A stretch of DNA of 64,000 nucleotides, taken from positions 124,001 to 188,000 of the forward strand of contig ML213503.1 of the NCBI GenBank assembly GCA_004369045.1, read 5' to 3'. Position numbers and translations under genes: made by a program. Numbering within the stretch: the first letter of the stretch is position 1; every line of letters starts with the position of its first letter. Source of the DNA: Heliocybe sulcata (taxonomy: Eukaryota; Basidiomycota; Agaricomycetes; Gloeophyllales; Gloeophyllaceae). A model generated the notes under the pieces. The model did no database searches. It was not told the DNA's origin and saw only the letters and a list, made by a program, of their open reading frames with translations. Below are positions 49,137 to 59,220 of this stretch, piece after piece.

Positions 49137-51533
49137 TTAGATCAATTGGATATCCTTCAGGTTGGCTTTCAGGATGATGTCCCGGACTGCCGGACATGCT
49201 GTCAGATTCAGCGACTCGACATGACCGCGAGGGAAAACGCACCATTATTGATAATCGTATGCGTCCTCCGTGTATCAGTAACGGACGTGAAATGTACTGA
49301 CAACCAACGAGGTGATCAATACGGACATGAGCAACAATGGGAACACGTACTGTACAGTTCCCGGTCCTTGTTAGGAGTATATTGCTGATGCATCACTCCA
49401 AATTTATTGTAGAAATCTTTGTGCTCAATTTTCAGTCACGACATAGAAACGACCTTCAGAAGGACGTACATTTCTTAACCGATTCATAGTCGTTCGGCCT
49501 ATCTCCATATGAATATAGATGACGATTTAGCTTGACACCACTTTCAATTTTCGTCTGCACAGCAGCCATTAAGAAAAAACAGATGAGCCTGCTTCAGCAC
49601 AAGAATCACGCACCCGTAGTAGATCGCACTTATTTAAGAATAACACAACATTCACATTCGCGAGCAGCTTGTTCGACACGACCATCTTCCACAACAGCAG
49701 CGAATCTTCGAGTCGATTTACCCGTGGATCCTGCACAATCAGTAAGCACCGCGTCCCAGAACGAATCGCAGCAGTCATGCGACGCACCTCCGCGAGTTGC
49801 TGGTCAAACGCGCTTATCGGTGCCAAGAAGATAATTGCGTTCACGTCCTCAAAGTACGGCGCCCACGCCTGCCGCTGGCTCCGTGCCCCGCCCACGTCGT
49901 AGATCTTCCACTCCACACCGCGGGCAAAGCCTGACGAGAGTGTAAACGAGTGTTCAATCACTCCCAGGGTTTTTAGCCGCGCTTTCAGGACGTCCTCTAT
50001 ATCGCATCTCTGCATAAGCGAACTCGAGTTAGCAGATGTGACTGTCACTCACCATCTGTTGGAATATATTTCTTTGCTGTTATCCGCTCGATCTCGTCCA
50101 AGTAGCTGTAGAAGAATCATCAATGTCACCGGAATCCGCTCGGTAGGATCTGGAATGACTCACAAGCCACTGCTCTCCTCCAGTCGTATTCGCTTCTGCT
50201 CCAGCACCCACCGCACGACCCGATCTCGCCACAGCTCCATCATCGTCGGCGCGCACGCATAAAGCACATGACACGGGTCGTCGGGATCCTCCCACCACCC
50301 GACCAGCTCATTCGTATTCGTATGCTTCGGCTTCCCGCCAAAGGAAAATACCTTCTTCCAATTGCTATGCGTGTGCACCGACACCTCGGATGCTATGGAC
50401 GCCTTGTTCTTCAGCTGCGGCGCAGAGATTTGACCGGAGGACGATGGCCCGGAGCTGTTTGATGACGACGGCGAGACGGGCGCGAGGCTCACAGACGAGG
50501 CGTACGCGCTGCTGGCGGCGTCTGGGGAGAGATGTGTCGGCTCATCCTCGTCTGGCGCTGACAGCTGCCGTGACAACCGCTCCTCGAGCTCAATGAGCGA
50601 AGAAAGGCGCGACAGATAATGGTCGTAATTGGGGACGACGTAGCTCCGGTGGTTGCCGTTTGCCGAGATGATAATCGACGCCACCGAGTCGCCCTCATCA
50701 GGGAGGTCATCGTTCGCGCCGTTGGTTTCCGGTTCTGGCGAGACGGCTTCGAGTATTCTAGGAACGTGATATAGGACGGGTACAGGATTAGATGATCGAG
50801 ACGAGGACTCACCGCCGGATGGAGCGGACTAAATTGAGATAGATGACAGAGCGCCACGCCATTCGTTCCGAGCGAAATGCCTTGGGGGTGTGTAGCAGTT
50901 GAAATTCTGCAGCGGAGGTCAGCTCGGTCCAGGAGTAAATCAGTTTAGCGGATGGGGATCAATCCATCCCTGGATTCACGCCATGGGCGACGCAACAAGA
51001 GACTTTACACGTAGGTGGAACGGGGGCACTCCTCCATACGCGGCCGCCAGACGACATCCTTGCCACGGCCATGGCATAAATCCAGATACACATCGACACA
51101 CGCTGTGCATCCCTGCAAACGACGGTGCCGGTGATATACGAGCAGCAGATGCATCCGGAAAGTCCGGCGCAGGAAGAGAGTACCCAGCAATATTTCAGCG
51201 ATGCGCACTGCCTTTGCAGGGGTTGTACTGCCGGGGCTGATGCATCGCGGGTAGACGAGATATAAGAAATGACTCACGCTTCAGCGTCGTGCTCTTTCCG
51301 CTCTCGCTCTGTCCGAGCAGAAGGACCTTGACTTCCTTCCTTTTCAACCGCTCCTTCCGTTCTTCTCTAATCATTTCATCGATTCCGTCGCTGACTTTCT
51401 TCGCTTGTGCCTCGGCCTGCAGCCTGCTCTCGCGTTCGTTGGCGCTCTCGTTTGCAGGAGGCCTCATAGCGTTCCACAGCGGATCGGACAGCGACCTCCG
51501 CCGGTTTGGCTCCAGCCTGTCTTCCGGGGCCAT
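49137..51533 (-). CDS. Divergent heterotrimeric G-protein alpha subunit
   Basis: It starts MAPEDRLEPNRRRSLSD at 51533, without the MGxxxS/C lipidation motif. The P-loop GQSESGKSTTLKR is in exon 1, followed by an unusually long intron of about 375 bases. The helical domain carries a Ser-rich insertion of about 80 residues (after LSRQLSAPDEDE). The Ras-like part has DVLKARLKTLGV (switch I), DVGGARSQRQAW (switch II, with Ala where the catalytic Gln normally is), FLNKCDLL, GDRPNDYESV, TSVTDTRRT and the C-terminal helix RDIILKANLKDIQLI. All exons join in frame to a stop at 49137. It probably couples to receptors at the membrane but may stay GTP-bound or signal in an unusual way. Confidence 0.85.
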
Positions 51534-52894
51534 ATTGGCATCGTATATCTGGGGTGGATATGAGGAACGCGAGAGGGTAGTTGATGGCGCCAGTGTGAAT
51601 ACCGTCGTTGACGATGGTGGTGGTAAAAGGCAGAGGGTCAGGCGGAACGAAAGCGGGCAGAATAAGGACCGACTGAAGAGAACGTTCCCTCCAGAAAGCG
51701 GTCTCTACGAAGACTCGACGTCCATTCTGCGCCGACGAGCGCTTTCCATTCTGGGACCAATCAAGTAGCCGGGCTCGGCACTTGCCGACCGAAGTCCGCC
51801 CGTCCGCAAATAAATGCAATTAACTCAGGCACCGTTACCAGGCAACCCCTCCGTGATTTTATCACGACGCAAAGTCGCAGTGCATGCAAAGAGCAAGCTT
51901 TTTTCGTGGGTCCTCTCACGCACTGCGCTGATGTCCTTGTCATATTCCACGGATGTTTGATGCCACAATTGGGTCGACTCCGCGTGGGGGGTCAAGTTCG
52001 TATTCCTTTCGCATTCAGAAGGCGGTTCCGACGTATCAGGAACAAGAAGACGCGGTAGAAGACTGTGATAAACTCCCGGAATTAGCTTCCTGCGCTCACC
52101 GACAACGCGACTCCCGTGAGGTCCTCTATCAGGATTGCCGCGCCATCGTGCGCCGATTCGGTCTGCTGATCGCTTCAGCTTTGAATACAATCTCAAGGCT
52201 GTCAGCAGCGGTCCAAGCATGTTCCCTTGTGAGTTTCTCTGAATTCCTACGGGTTAGGCCCGGACCCATGGGAGTACCGAACGAAAGAGGGTGCCCGCGC
52301 TCATGCCGTGCCGGGCGAAGTTCTCAGGTCGCAATCCAGAAGCAAATTTGAGTTCAGGATTTTCCTTACGTGACAGTCGTGGAAATCGCAGTGCTACTGG
52401 ACCTTGTGGGTGCCGCCCATGTGTAGCGCCGCAGGCACTGGCTCTAAGCGCGCGTCGGGTGACCTGCTCACCTCGGGATATGCATGCGCTAGTTGTCTAG
52501 CCAGCAGTGCTTTTATAACATGCTAATAGTGGAGACCTCACATATACCCTGGGTGACAGACAGATAATCAACAAAAACCAGCAAGACAAATATGAAGAGG
52601 AGATGTTCTTTATATGGTAGTGTATAAGCCAAATTTGGGTCCCCTGTTGCTTCGCAGAATCGTTTCATCCTGCAATCGGCCTTTTTCGTGTTATAAGTAA
52701 CGTGTTATAAAACCAATTCTTTCTCTAACTCCTTGCATCATTCAGCAGAAACTGACCTTCAATTTGTTTTGCTACATTATGGCAGGCTCGTGGCCAGCCG
52801 CTATTGTGATTTGAACTCCGCTTGTAGATCCCCCGCGCTCAGATCACCCGAACGGGAAGGTGGACGCATCGTGGGACTCGCCCTGCATTCTGTG
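51534..52894. other. Intergenic, no gene supported
   Basis: Frames at 51953-52351 (plus) and 51825-52220 (minus) overlap each other and show no family. The rest is AT-rich around 52500-52780. It separates the G-alpha gene from the RidA locus. Confidence 0.45.
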
Positions 52895-53570
52895 CCACAT
52901 CACGGAGATTAACGCAGAATATACTCACTCATCTAAATAGGATTAGGAAGGTGCTTATAACAAGTCATACATATAGGACTCGGATATCTGCGTCCACGCT
53001 TGCTATCGATGCTTGGTCAAGGGCCCAAGCTCCGGGTTCGGATCGCACTATCGCCAGCTCGGATCGTGCGTTCCAAACGATCGCCAGCATCCACCTCCGC
53101 CGCTTCTAGAAACTTGACCACTCATCCGACGCAGTCTAGCGCAAGACCCACCACCATACGGAGAAGCATGACCACCAGCACACACCCCTCCCTATCTATT
53201 GTCTCCACGCAAAGTAAATATCACATTCACACTAGTCTCGGCTGAAACGTCTTGCTATTTCCCATTGGAAGATTGACTTGTAGCGCTGACGACTGACTAA
53301 TGGGCTGTCTTTGCAGGCGCTCCCGCAGCCATCGGACCCTACTCGCAGGGCATCAAGCTCGGCGACCTCCTCTTCGTGTCCGGATGCGTCCCCTTTGACC
53401 CCGCGACAGGGGACGTCGTGCCGGGAGGGATCGAGGAGCAGGCGAAGCGCGCCCTGCAGAACATGAAGGGTGTCGTCGAGGCGAGTGGAAGCGAGATCGG
53501 TAAGGTCGTCAAGACCACGGTAAGTCATCTGCTCGTTCAACAGCGTCCGTAGTTCAATGGGCGGCTGATC
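52895..53570 (+). repeat. Inverted duplication of the RidA segment, arm 1
   Basis: The upstream region, exon 1, intron 1, exon 2 and the start of intron 2 of RidA are repeated in reverse orientation at 55319-55980. The copies differ by many single bases and small indels, so the duplication is not recent. Confidence 0.85.
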
Positions 53571-53817
53571 GGCGGCTTTCAATCTCTTTGCTGCGCAGGT
53601 GTTCCTGAAGAGCATGGGTGACTTTGCCACCATTAATGGGATCTACGCCAACTTTTTCGGCGATCACAAGCCTGCGCGGTCCTGCGTTGAGGTTGCACGT
53701 CTGCCTAAGGACGTTCTCTTCGAGATTGAGTGCATCGCCAGGTGCGCCTCTCCGAATAGACTGAATGATTGGCATGATCGCGCTAATCTCGGGCTCGTCT
53801 AACTCAGTTTGAAGTGA
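53009..53817 (+). CDS. ridA: RidA/YjgF-family enamine/imine deaminase, probably mitochondrial
   Basis: It hydrolyses reactive enamines and imines (such as 2-aminoacrylate) made by amino-acid enzymes. Four exons (53009-53213, 53317-53519, 53599-53741, 53808-53817) sum to 561 bases, giving 186 residues in frame. The first 65 residues are Arg/Ser-rich with almost no acids ([19 protein letters not shown]), a mitochondrial presequence. The family core is [20 protein letters not shown], then [21 protein letters not shown] and the C-terminal [14 protein letters not shown] with the substrate-binding Arg, then IECIASLK. The last exon codes for three residues. The first ATG at 53009 was chosen; an internal one (MTTSTHPS) could make a cytosolic form. 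Confidence 0.9.
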
Positions 53818-54000
53818 AATGTGCAGACTAGGGCGGCATCTAACCTTGCGTGGTCAGTATCAACACCAATAGTTATTGTTGCTCGCTAAGTGCCCTGGAG
53901 TACTTGTACTATGGAGTGCTTCAACATGAATCAGAATGAAGTGACTTCAACGAGAGTTTGTGGCATAGCCTAGCACGTACGCGAATCTTGTCGCTTCCGT

Positions 54001-54345
54001 GTGGCCCAGAACAAGACAATCCCCGCATCCGAGCCGTAGGATCAGGAGAAGAAGTATCGCTTTACACGTCCATACCGTAAACCAACATTTGCCGGCCCGA
54101 ACCATCCACTGTCAGCAAACCGCAATGATGTCCACCGGCATCACATCAAGAAGGACTTGATGGACTTATATCATCAAGAGGAGATTTCCCTTGTCCCTTG
54201 TTTACTGGTATATAAAGTGAGAATCAGAAGTGGGAGTGTCAAGGTATATGGGCGCGCAGCAGGGCACACGGTGGAGCAGGCGCAGCATGTATGTCGCTGA
54301 AGCATAATAGATGCGCGCAAGGATAGGTCCGATATACCTGCGCAG
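54001..54345 (+). repeat. Duplicated segment X, copy 1
   Basis: It matches 56299-56640 in the same orientation at roughly 75-80 percent by eye. Both copies contain actggtatataaag, a TATA-like motif, followed by the shared gtcaaggtatatgggc and gggcacacggtggagcagg. No conserved reading frame follows. It may be a duplicated promoter or repeat of unknown origin. Confidence 0.75.
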
Positions 54346-54399
54346 CGTTGCGCAGAGCCCAACGGTCAGTCTTGCCTCACTGGCTTCTGAAAAAATACT

Positions 54400-55318
54400 T
54401 GAAACGAGCGCGTAGGCACTTCAAATTCTGTCCCAAATTCCGCCTGGTCGAGATCACCCCGTGTTGACGTATTTTGGTTTTGGTCTAACTTATACAAGTG
54501 TAGGTTTCCTGCGGTGAGGTGGCGCGATCTAATCACCTAGGAGGAGCACGACTAGTGCGACCGGAGGTACAGATTCAGAGGCTCTGGCTAAAGTCTAATA
54601 CTCACAGTTCTATCCCCAGACTGACGCCTCAACGTCCTGCGATCATAATTGCAGGCATCAGTCAAAATGAGGTCTATGTCAGGAGACGTTCTGAGGTACG
54701 TGATGCTGATGCTGGCGCTCATGGAACCAACGGGATTCACGCGCCTTTCGTCTCCCGACTTGACTTGCATAGGCGCCCCCTCCTCAATATTCAATTGCAG
54801 TGCGTATGCATTTAAATTCTCTCCGGCAGTGTCGGCTGAGGGCGCCCTCCTCCCTGTACGTATACTGTGTTCCGGTACCAATTTGTCACGTCCAGGTGGC
54901 AGTAAGTACCCTGACTTACTCTTCTCTTGTAGCGGGATACACTCGACAAAACCTCTCCGCCGGGATACACTCCACCATTCTTCTCTAGCGGGATACACTC
55001 GACGATTCTTCTTCTGTAGGGGGCACACTCAACAAGTCTTTTCTACCGGGATGTCGACAGCTTTTCTCTACCGGGACACACTCGGCGATCCGATACCCAG
55101 AGCAATCGCAGGGTCGGACATCTCATACGTGCACGCCTTTCCCAGCGAATCATCTATCAATCTCAGGGCCCTCTCACACCGCGTCTCAACTGTCGGCTAG
55201 CAGACGCCCTCTCGCGCATAAAAATTGCCCCTCGGAATGTCATCCATCTACACCTGTCTGGCGAGTACAGTACAAACCGATCCTGCAGGCCTCGTCCCTT
55301 TTCCCGACGCTGGTTGTA
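54400..55318 (-). repeat. Dispersed noncoding repeat, copy B
   Basis: Reverse-oriented relative of copy A at 47399-48256. Between about 54935 and 55095 it has six degenerate units of 28-30 bases based on taccgggatacactcgac. Its end at 55318 coincides exactly with the point where the second RidA copy breaks off, so insertion or rearrangement through this repeat ended the gene copy. Confidence 0.75.
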
Positions 55319-55867
55319 CTAGTGCGGACGCTATCGACGAGCAGATGACTTGCCGTGGTCTTGACGACCTTACCGATCTCGTTGCCACTCGCCTCAACGA
55401 CACCCTTCATGTTCTGCAGCGCTCGCTTCGCCTGCTCCTCGATCCCGCCGGGCACGACGTCCCCTGTCGCGGGGTCGAAGGGGACGCATCCGGACACGAA
55501 GAGGAGGTCGCCGAGCTTGATGCCCTGCGAGTAGGTCCCCATGGCTGCGGGTGCGACCTGCAAAGACAGTACTTCCGCCAGTTAGTCACCGGCGCTACGA
55601 TTCACTCTTCCACGGAAAACAGCAGATGTTTCAGCCGACACTAGCGTGAATGTGATATATACTTTGCGTGGAGACAATAGACAGAGAGGGATGCGTGCTG
55701 GCGGACATGCTTCTCCGTATGGTGGTGGGTCTTGCGCTAAGCTGCCTCAGGTGGGTGGTTAGGTTTCTAGAAGCGGCGGAGGTAGGTGCTGGCAACCGTT
55801 TACAATGTACGATCCGAGCTGGCGATAGAGCGATTCGAACCCGGAGCTTGGGCCCTTGTGCAAGCAT
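55240..55867 (-). pseudogene. Truncated second copy of RidA
   Basis: Exon 1 ([19 protein letters not shown], from 55867) and exon 2 ([20 protein letters not shown] to GKVVKTT) are preserved. The junction between them has one extra base compared with the intact gene, which shifts the frame. The exon-2 donor reads gcaagt instead of gtaagt. RidA similarity ends at 55319, where the dispersed repeat begins, so exons 3 and 4 with the essential Arg are missing. Reading on from exon 2 adds about 35 repeat-derived residues (ending TRQTGVDG). It cannot make a working deaminase. A tandem doubling of ggttatctgcgtc lies just upstream of its start. Confidence 0.85.
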
Positions 55868-55980
55868 CGATAGCAAGCGTAGACGCAGATAACCGACGCA
55901 GATAACCGAGTCTATGTGTGACTTCTCCTAATCCTGTATATAGGTGAGTGTGTATTCTACGTTGACCTCCGTGATATGTA
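55319..55980 (-). repeat. Inverted duplication of the RidA segment, arm 2
   Basis: Reverse-oriented partner of 52895-53570. It extends about 110 bases upstream of the gene start, so the promoter was duplicated too. Confidence 0.85.
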
Positions 55981-56298
55981 CGCGAACCTTATCACACGGC
56001 GCTCCGAAACACAGAGCAATCAAACTCCAGCGGGAGGGATCCGGGACCCCGAGGACGAAACAGAGCGGACGACTTAGGTCCTGATTGGGTCAAACGTCTG
56101 CCAGATATGGTAAGCTAACATCAATCTTTTACATCCGTGGACACGAAGAGCAGCGAATATCGAGAGCTACGACAAGACCATAGCCCTTATAGCTCGATAT
56201 CTGTCAGAAAACTACATGATATGACCTACAGTCATTATTCCGGCGTTCCCCACAGCCCCGGCGCACTAGTACCTGCCTTCGAGAAAGTGCATTCGTGT

Positions 56299-56640
56299 GG
56301 CTCAGAGCAAGGCAATTCCCGCATCAAAGCTTTAGGAACAAGAGGATCAGGAGACGAAGCACCGCGATTTACACGTACGGTGAATCAACATTTGCCCGGG
56401 GCATGCAATGCTGTCCACCCATCACATCCAGAAGGACTCGATGAGCTTCTATCATCAAAGTAACGCCCAGGAAGGAGATTCTCCTTCTCCCTTGTTCACT
56501 GGTATATAAAGCCAGGACCAGAAGTGGAAGTGTCAAGGTATATGGGCGGCGGCAGGGCACACGGTGGAGCAGGTGCAGCATGGGCGGCGACGTATACCGT
56601 TGAAGCATAGATGCGCCGATAGGATCCGATATGCCTGCAT
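56299..56640 (+). repeat. Duplicated segment X, copy 2
   Basis: Direct-orientation partner of 54001-54345, with the same TATA-like motif. It has a short extra stretch (acgcccaggaagg) before the TATA-like region. It lies on the far side of the second RidA copy. Confidence 0.75.
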
Positions 56641-57150
56641 CCAAGTCTTGTCAGTTTGCAGACGGAGTTCGGCCCCCCTTTCAATCAGCCAACCTACCCG
56701 CGAGACTCAGTTCTTTTCCCATACACGTCAGGTCCATGGACAGATTTGATGAACTCGGGATAGCGAAGAGCCTGGGCGATGACACTATCTGAGGACAGCA
56801 CGCGATTCACGTTGCCTCATCACGCTGGGCCTTGATTTCGGAATCCACGAACGCGAACAAGGGGGCTGAGAACGATGCTGTATATAGGAGTGTTGATATT
56901 CCTGTACAGGCAGCTCGCATCACAGTGATGGGTAGAATGGGTCAGCTAGGTACCGCCTGCCAAAGGGCGGATGTGCGTACCGGTGATGTGTGACCCAGCA
57001 GGTATTCATAGGAAGCTGCGCAGGATGGTTCCGGCAACGAGGGTTCAGTCAGATATGAATGCATGCACATGCGGTTAGTTATCGCCGCGATACGAGCAGG
57101 AACCCAAAACGGCAACTGAAGATTAGTCCATCAATAGCGGAATAGTACAA
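56641..57150. other. Intergenic, no gene supported
   Basis: Contains the 3' end region of the proteasome gene. No other signal was seen. Confidence 0.5.
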
Positions 57151-58204
57151 TTACATCTCATCAACGAGCTCTTTTAGTTTGACTTCGTCTAGGATCTCGA
57201 AACCCTTCCCTGGTACCACCTAGCCCAATATTTAGTTTTGGCTACAGACATGATCAATGCTATTCAGGGGACATACCTGCGCCAGCTGGACGTTGTGGTG
57301 ATCGAGTTTCTCCTCCATGACTTGCTTCAAGACCCGCAATGTTAAGACCTGAGCCTCTCGTAGCGTCATTTGCTGTGAAGTTACAGACATCCGGTTAGGG
57401 AGTTCACAGCTATACATAGTTGCAGCGCTACCTTGTGCCATTTGTCCTGCAACTCACTCTGGGCCGCCTCTGAACCTGAACCGATCGCCTTCGCTTCGTA
57501 CTTCATGAAAGTACCAGATGGATCGGTATGGAACCTAAGGGAGGTCAAGAACATCTTCCTGTTGCTAACACTAGATGTACGCACAGTTGTGGGCCCAGCT
57601 CGTCAATACCTGCAATCAACAGAGCAACCCCGAACGGCCGACTCATCATCGCCTCTTCGTCGTGCACACTCTCACCAAACCGCAGGGCCAAATCGCACAC
57701 TGCCTGCGTCGCACTCTCAATTTTGATACGCTCATTGTACGTGAACGCATGGTTCTGTGCTGTTACACGGGCGTGGTCTATCATAGTTCGTGCGTCGGCA
57801 GTTAGGCCAGACATGGCGCAGCCTAGGTGAGTGTCGATTTCCATGATCTTCTCTATTGAAGAGGACTCGAGTAAAGGTGATTGGACGCGCTTCTCGACGC
57901 CAAGCACGACGCCTTCCGGAGTACGGACGCCGACTGTTGTAGAACCGAGCTAACGTGAGGCTATTGAGGCGCCTTTCCGGCAGTGCATGAGAAGCACAAC
58001 ACACCTTGATTGCCTCAATAGCATACTCGACTGACAGTGCAATGTGAATCCTGGTTCAAACCAAAGACGTGGTAATATACCTTGAAATAATCGTCCCTCA
58101 GGCGAAAAGGTGTTAACACCACGATCTGTGGCCGTACTTTCAGTATCTTTCGGCGATCGACATTATGTATCAAACGTACCGTATTCTGAGCGCGTTAAGA
58201 ACAT
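57151..58204 (-). CDS. PUP2: 20S proteasome subunit alpha-5
   Basis: A structural alpha-ring subunit of the 20S proteasome, in cytosol and nucleus. The first exon is MFLTRSEY, then [15 protein letters not shown], and across an intron [19 protein letters not shown], the conserved alpha-subunit opening that gates the channel. Next come [79 protein letters not shown] and a C-terminal LKELVDEM. The EEAMMSRP segment is a mark of alpha-5. Seven exons join in frame to about 250 residues, the usual size. Alpha subunits have no catalytic Thr, as here. Confidence 0.93.
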
Positions 58205-59220
58205 GTTGAAGGACTGCTAGGAGAGAAGAGCTGGGAAGGAACAATGACGAGTACGGTGCTGCTTCATCTGAATGCACGTTAGACTCGGTACGCGCGTCGC
58301 GTCTCGTGGGAAACGGAGGCTCTGCCTACCCACGATGTGGCTGCAGCAACGCCACCTCCCATATGGCGCTTTTCTTTACTTCTTTACTCCCGCCTTACTG
58401 AAATGGACTGCGTCTATGACTCGATACGCTGCTAGAATCCACCAGGCACGGCTGAGCGCTAGGAAGAGGTGCGACACTCGCTCGATCTGAGCGCCCTGGT
58501 TCAAGCAGGCTTGACCTGGTGTCTGGAATAATCCCCCGCAGAATGCTGCAGTTGCGACTGACACTGCCGCGGAGACCGGGATGTCTATTTCGGAGTCGCG
58601 CTTGATGCAATCCATCAATATCAAGCTGTCTGATGGGCCATGGAGAACGTGCGATGGCATCCAGGAGCGGGACTTCCGTTTTTCAGTGTTCGTACTCATA
58701 TGAGCAGAGACTGCAAGCCCTGCTCCTGGATGCGTTTGTTTCATTCCATCCACTTCTATGAAGATGTGTGGTACGTGGTTCAGCAACTGCATTGGAACCA
58801 GCCCGTCACTGTAAAGTTCGATGGGAAGGAGGCACTGCTCCGAAACTACGCCGCCTTCTCCGTCGTGAGACGTGATTGATTCGAAGGAAACGGTCACAGA
58901 GATGATGGCTCCTAAGTTACTTCATCCTTTCGAGTGCCTGGTGAATTGACTTACTTATACATCTCCGGGACGCTGCTGACGAGACCGTACGTCCTGGCGA
59001 CGTGCTCTGAGGACACATACTGTCAACTCAGCTGGTGAGGTGAGTCGGCTCCCCACCTTAACATGATTGCGCAGGAGCTAATTTTGCTTTCGCATATCCG
59101 GACGACGTGCTGGTGATACTATCATCACGTCGGAGTTGCTTACCAGTTTTAATAAGGATGCTGTCTAACTAGAGACAGGTTTCCCTTTCACTTCGCGCTC
59201 TTCTGGCCTGACTCTTTTAG
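58205..59220. other. Intergenic, no gene supported
   Basis: It holds the proteasome gene's promoter and probably the missing 5' exon or exons of the next gene. A minus-strand frame at 58376-58897 lacks an ATG at its end and has no family. Confidence 0.45.

Noticed and set aside
51825-52351. Overlapping frames of about 130 codons on both strands
   Set aside because: No domain, no conserved splice signals and poor composition.
55810-55860. A gattcgaacccg stretch that resembles a tRNA T-loop
   Set aside because: It is the reverse complement of the RidA presequence codons (PKLRVRIA) and no cloverleaf forms around it.
58376-58897. 173-codon minus-strand frame with a hydrophobic C-terminus
   Set aside because: No ATG at the start of the frame, no family, and no exon chain; probably the promoter side of neighbouring genes.
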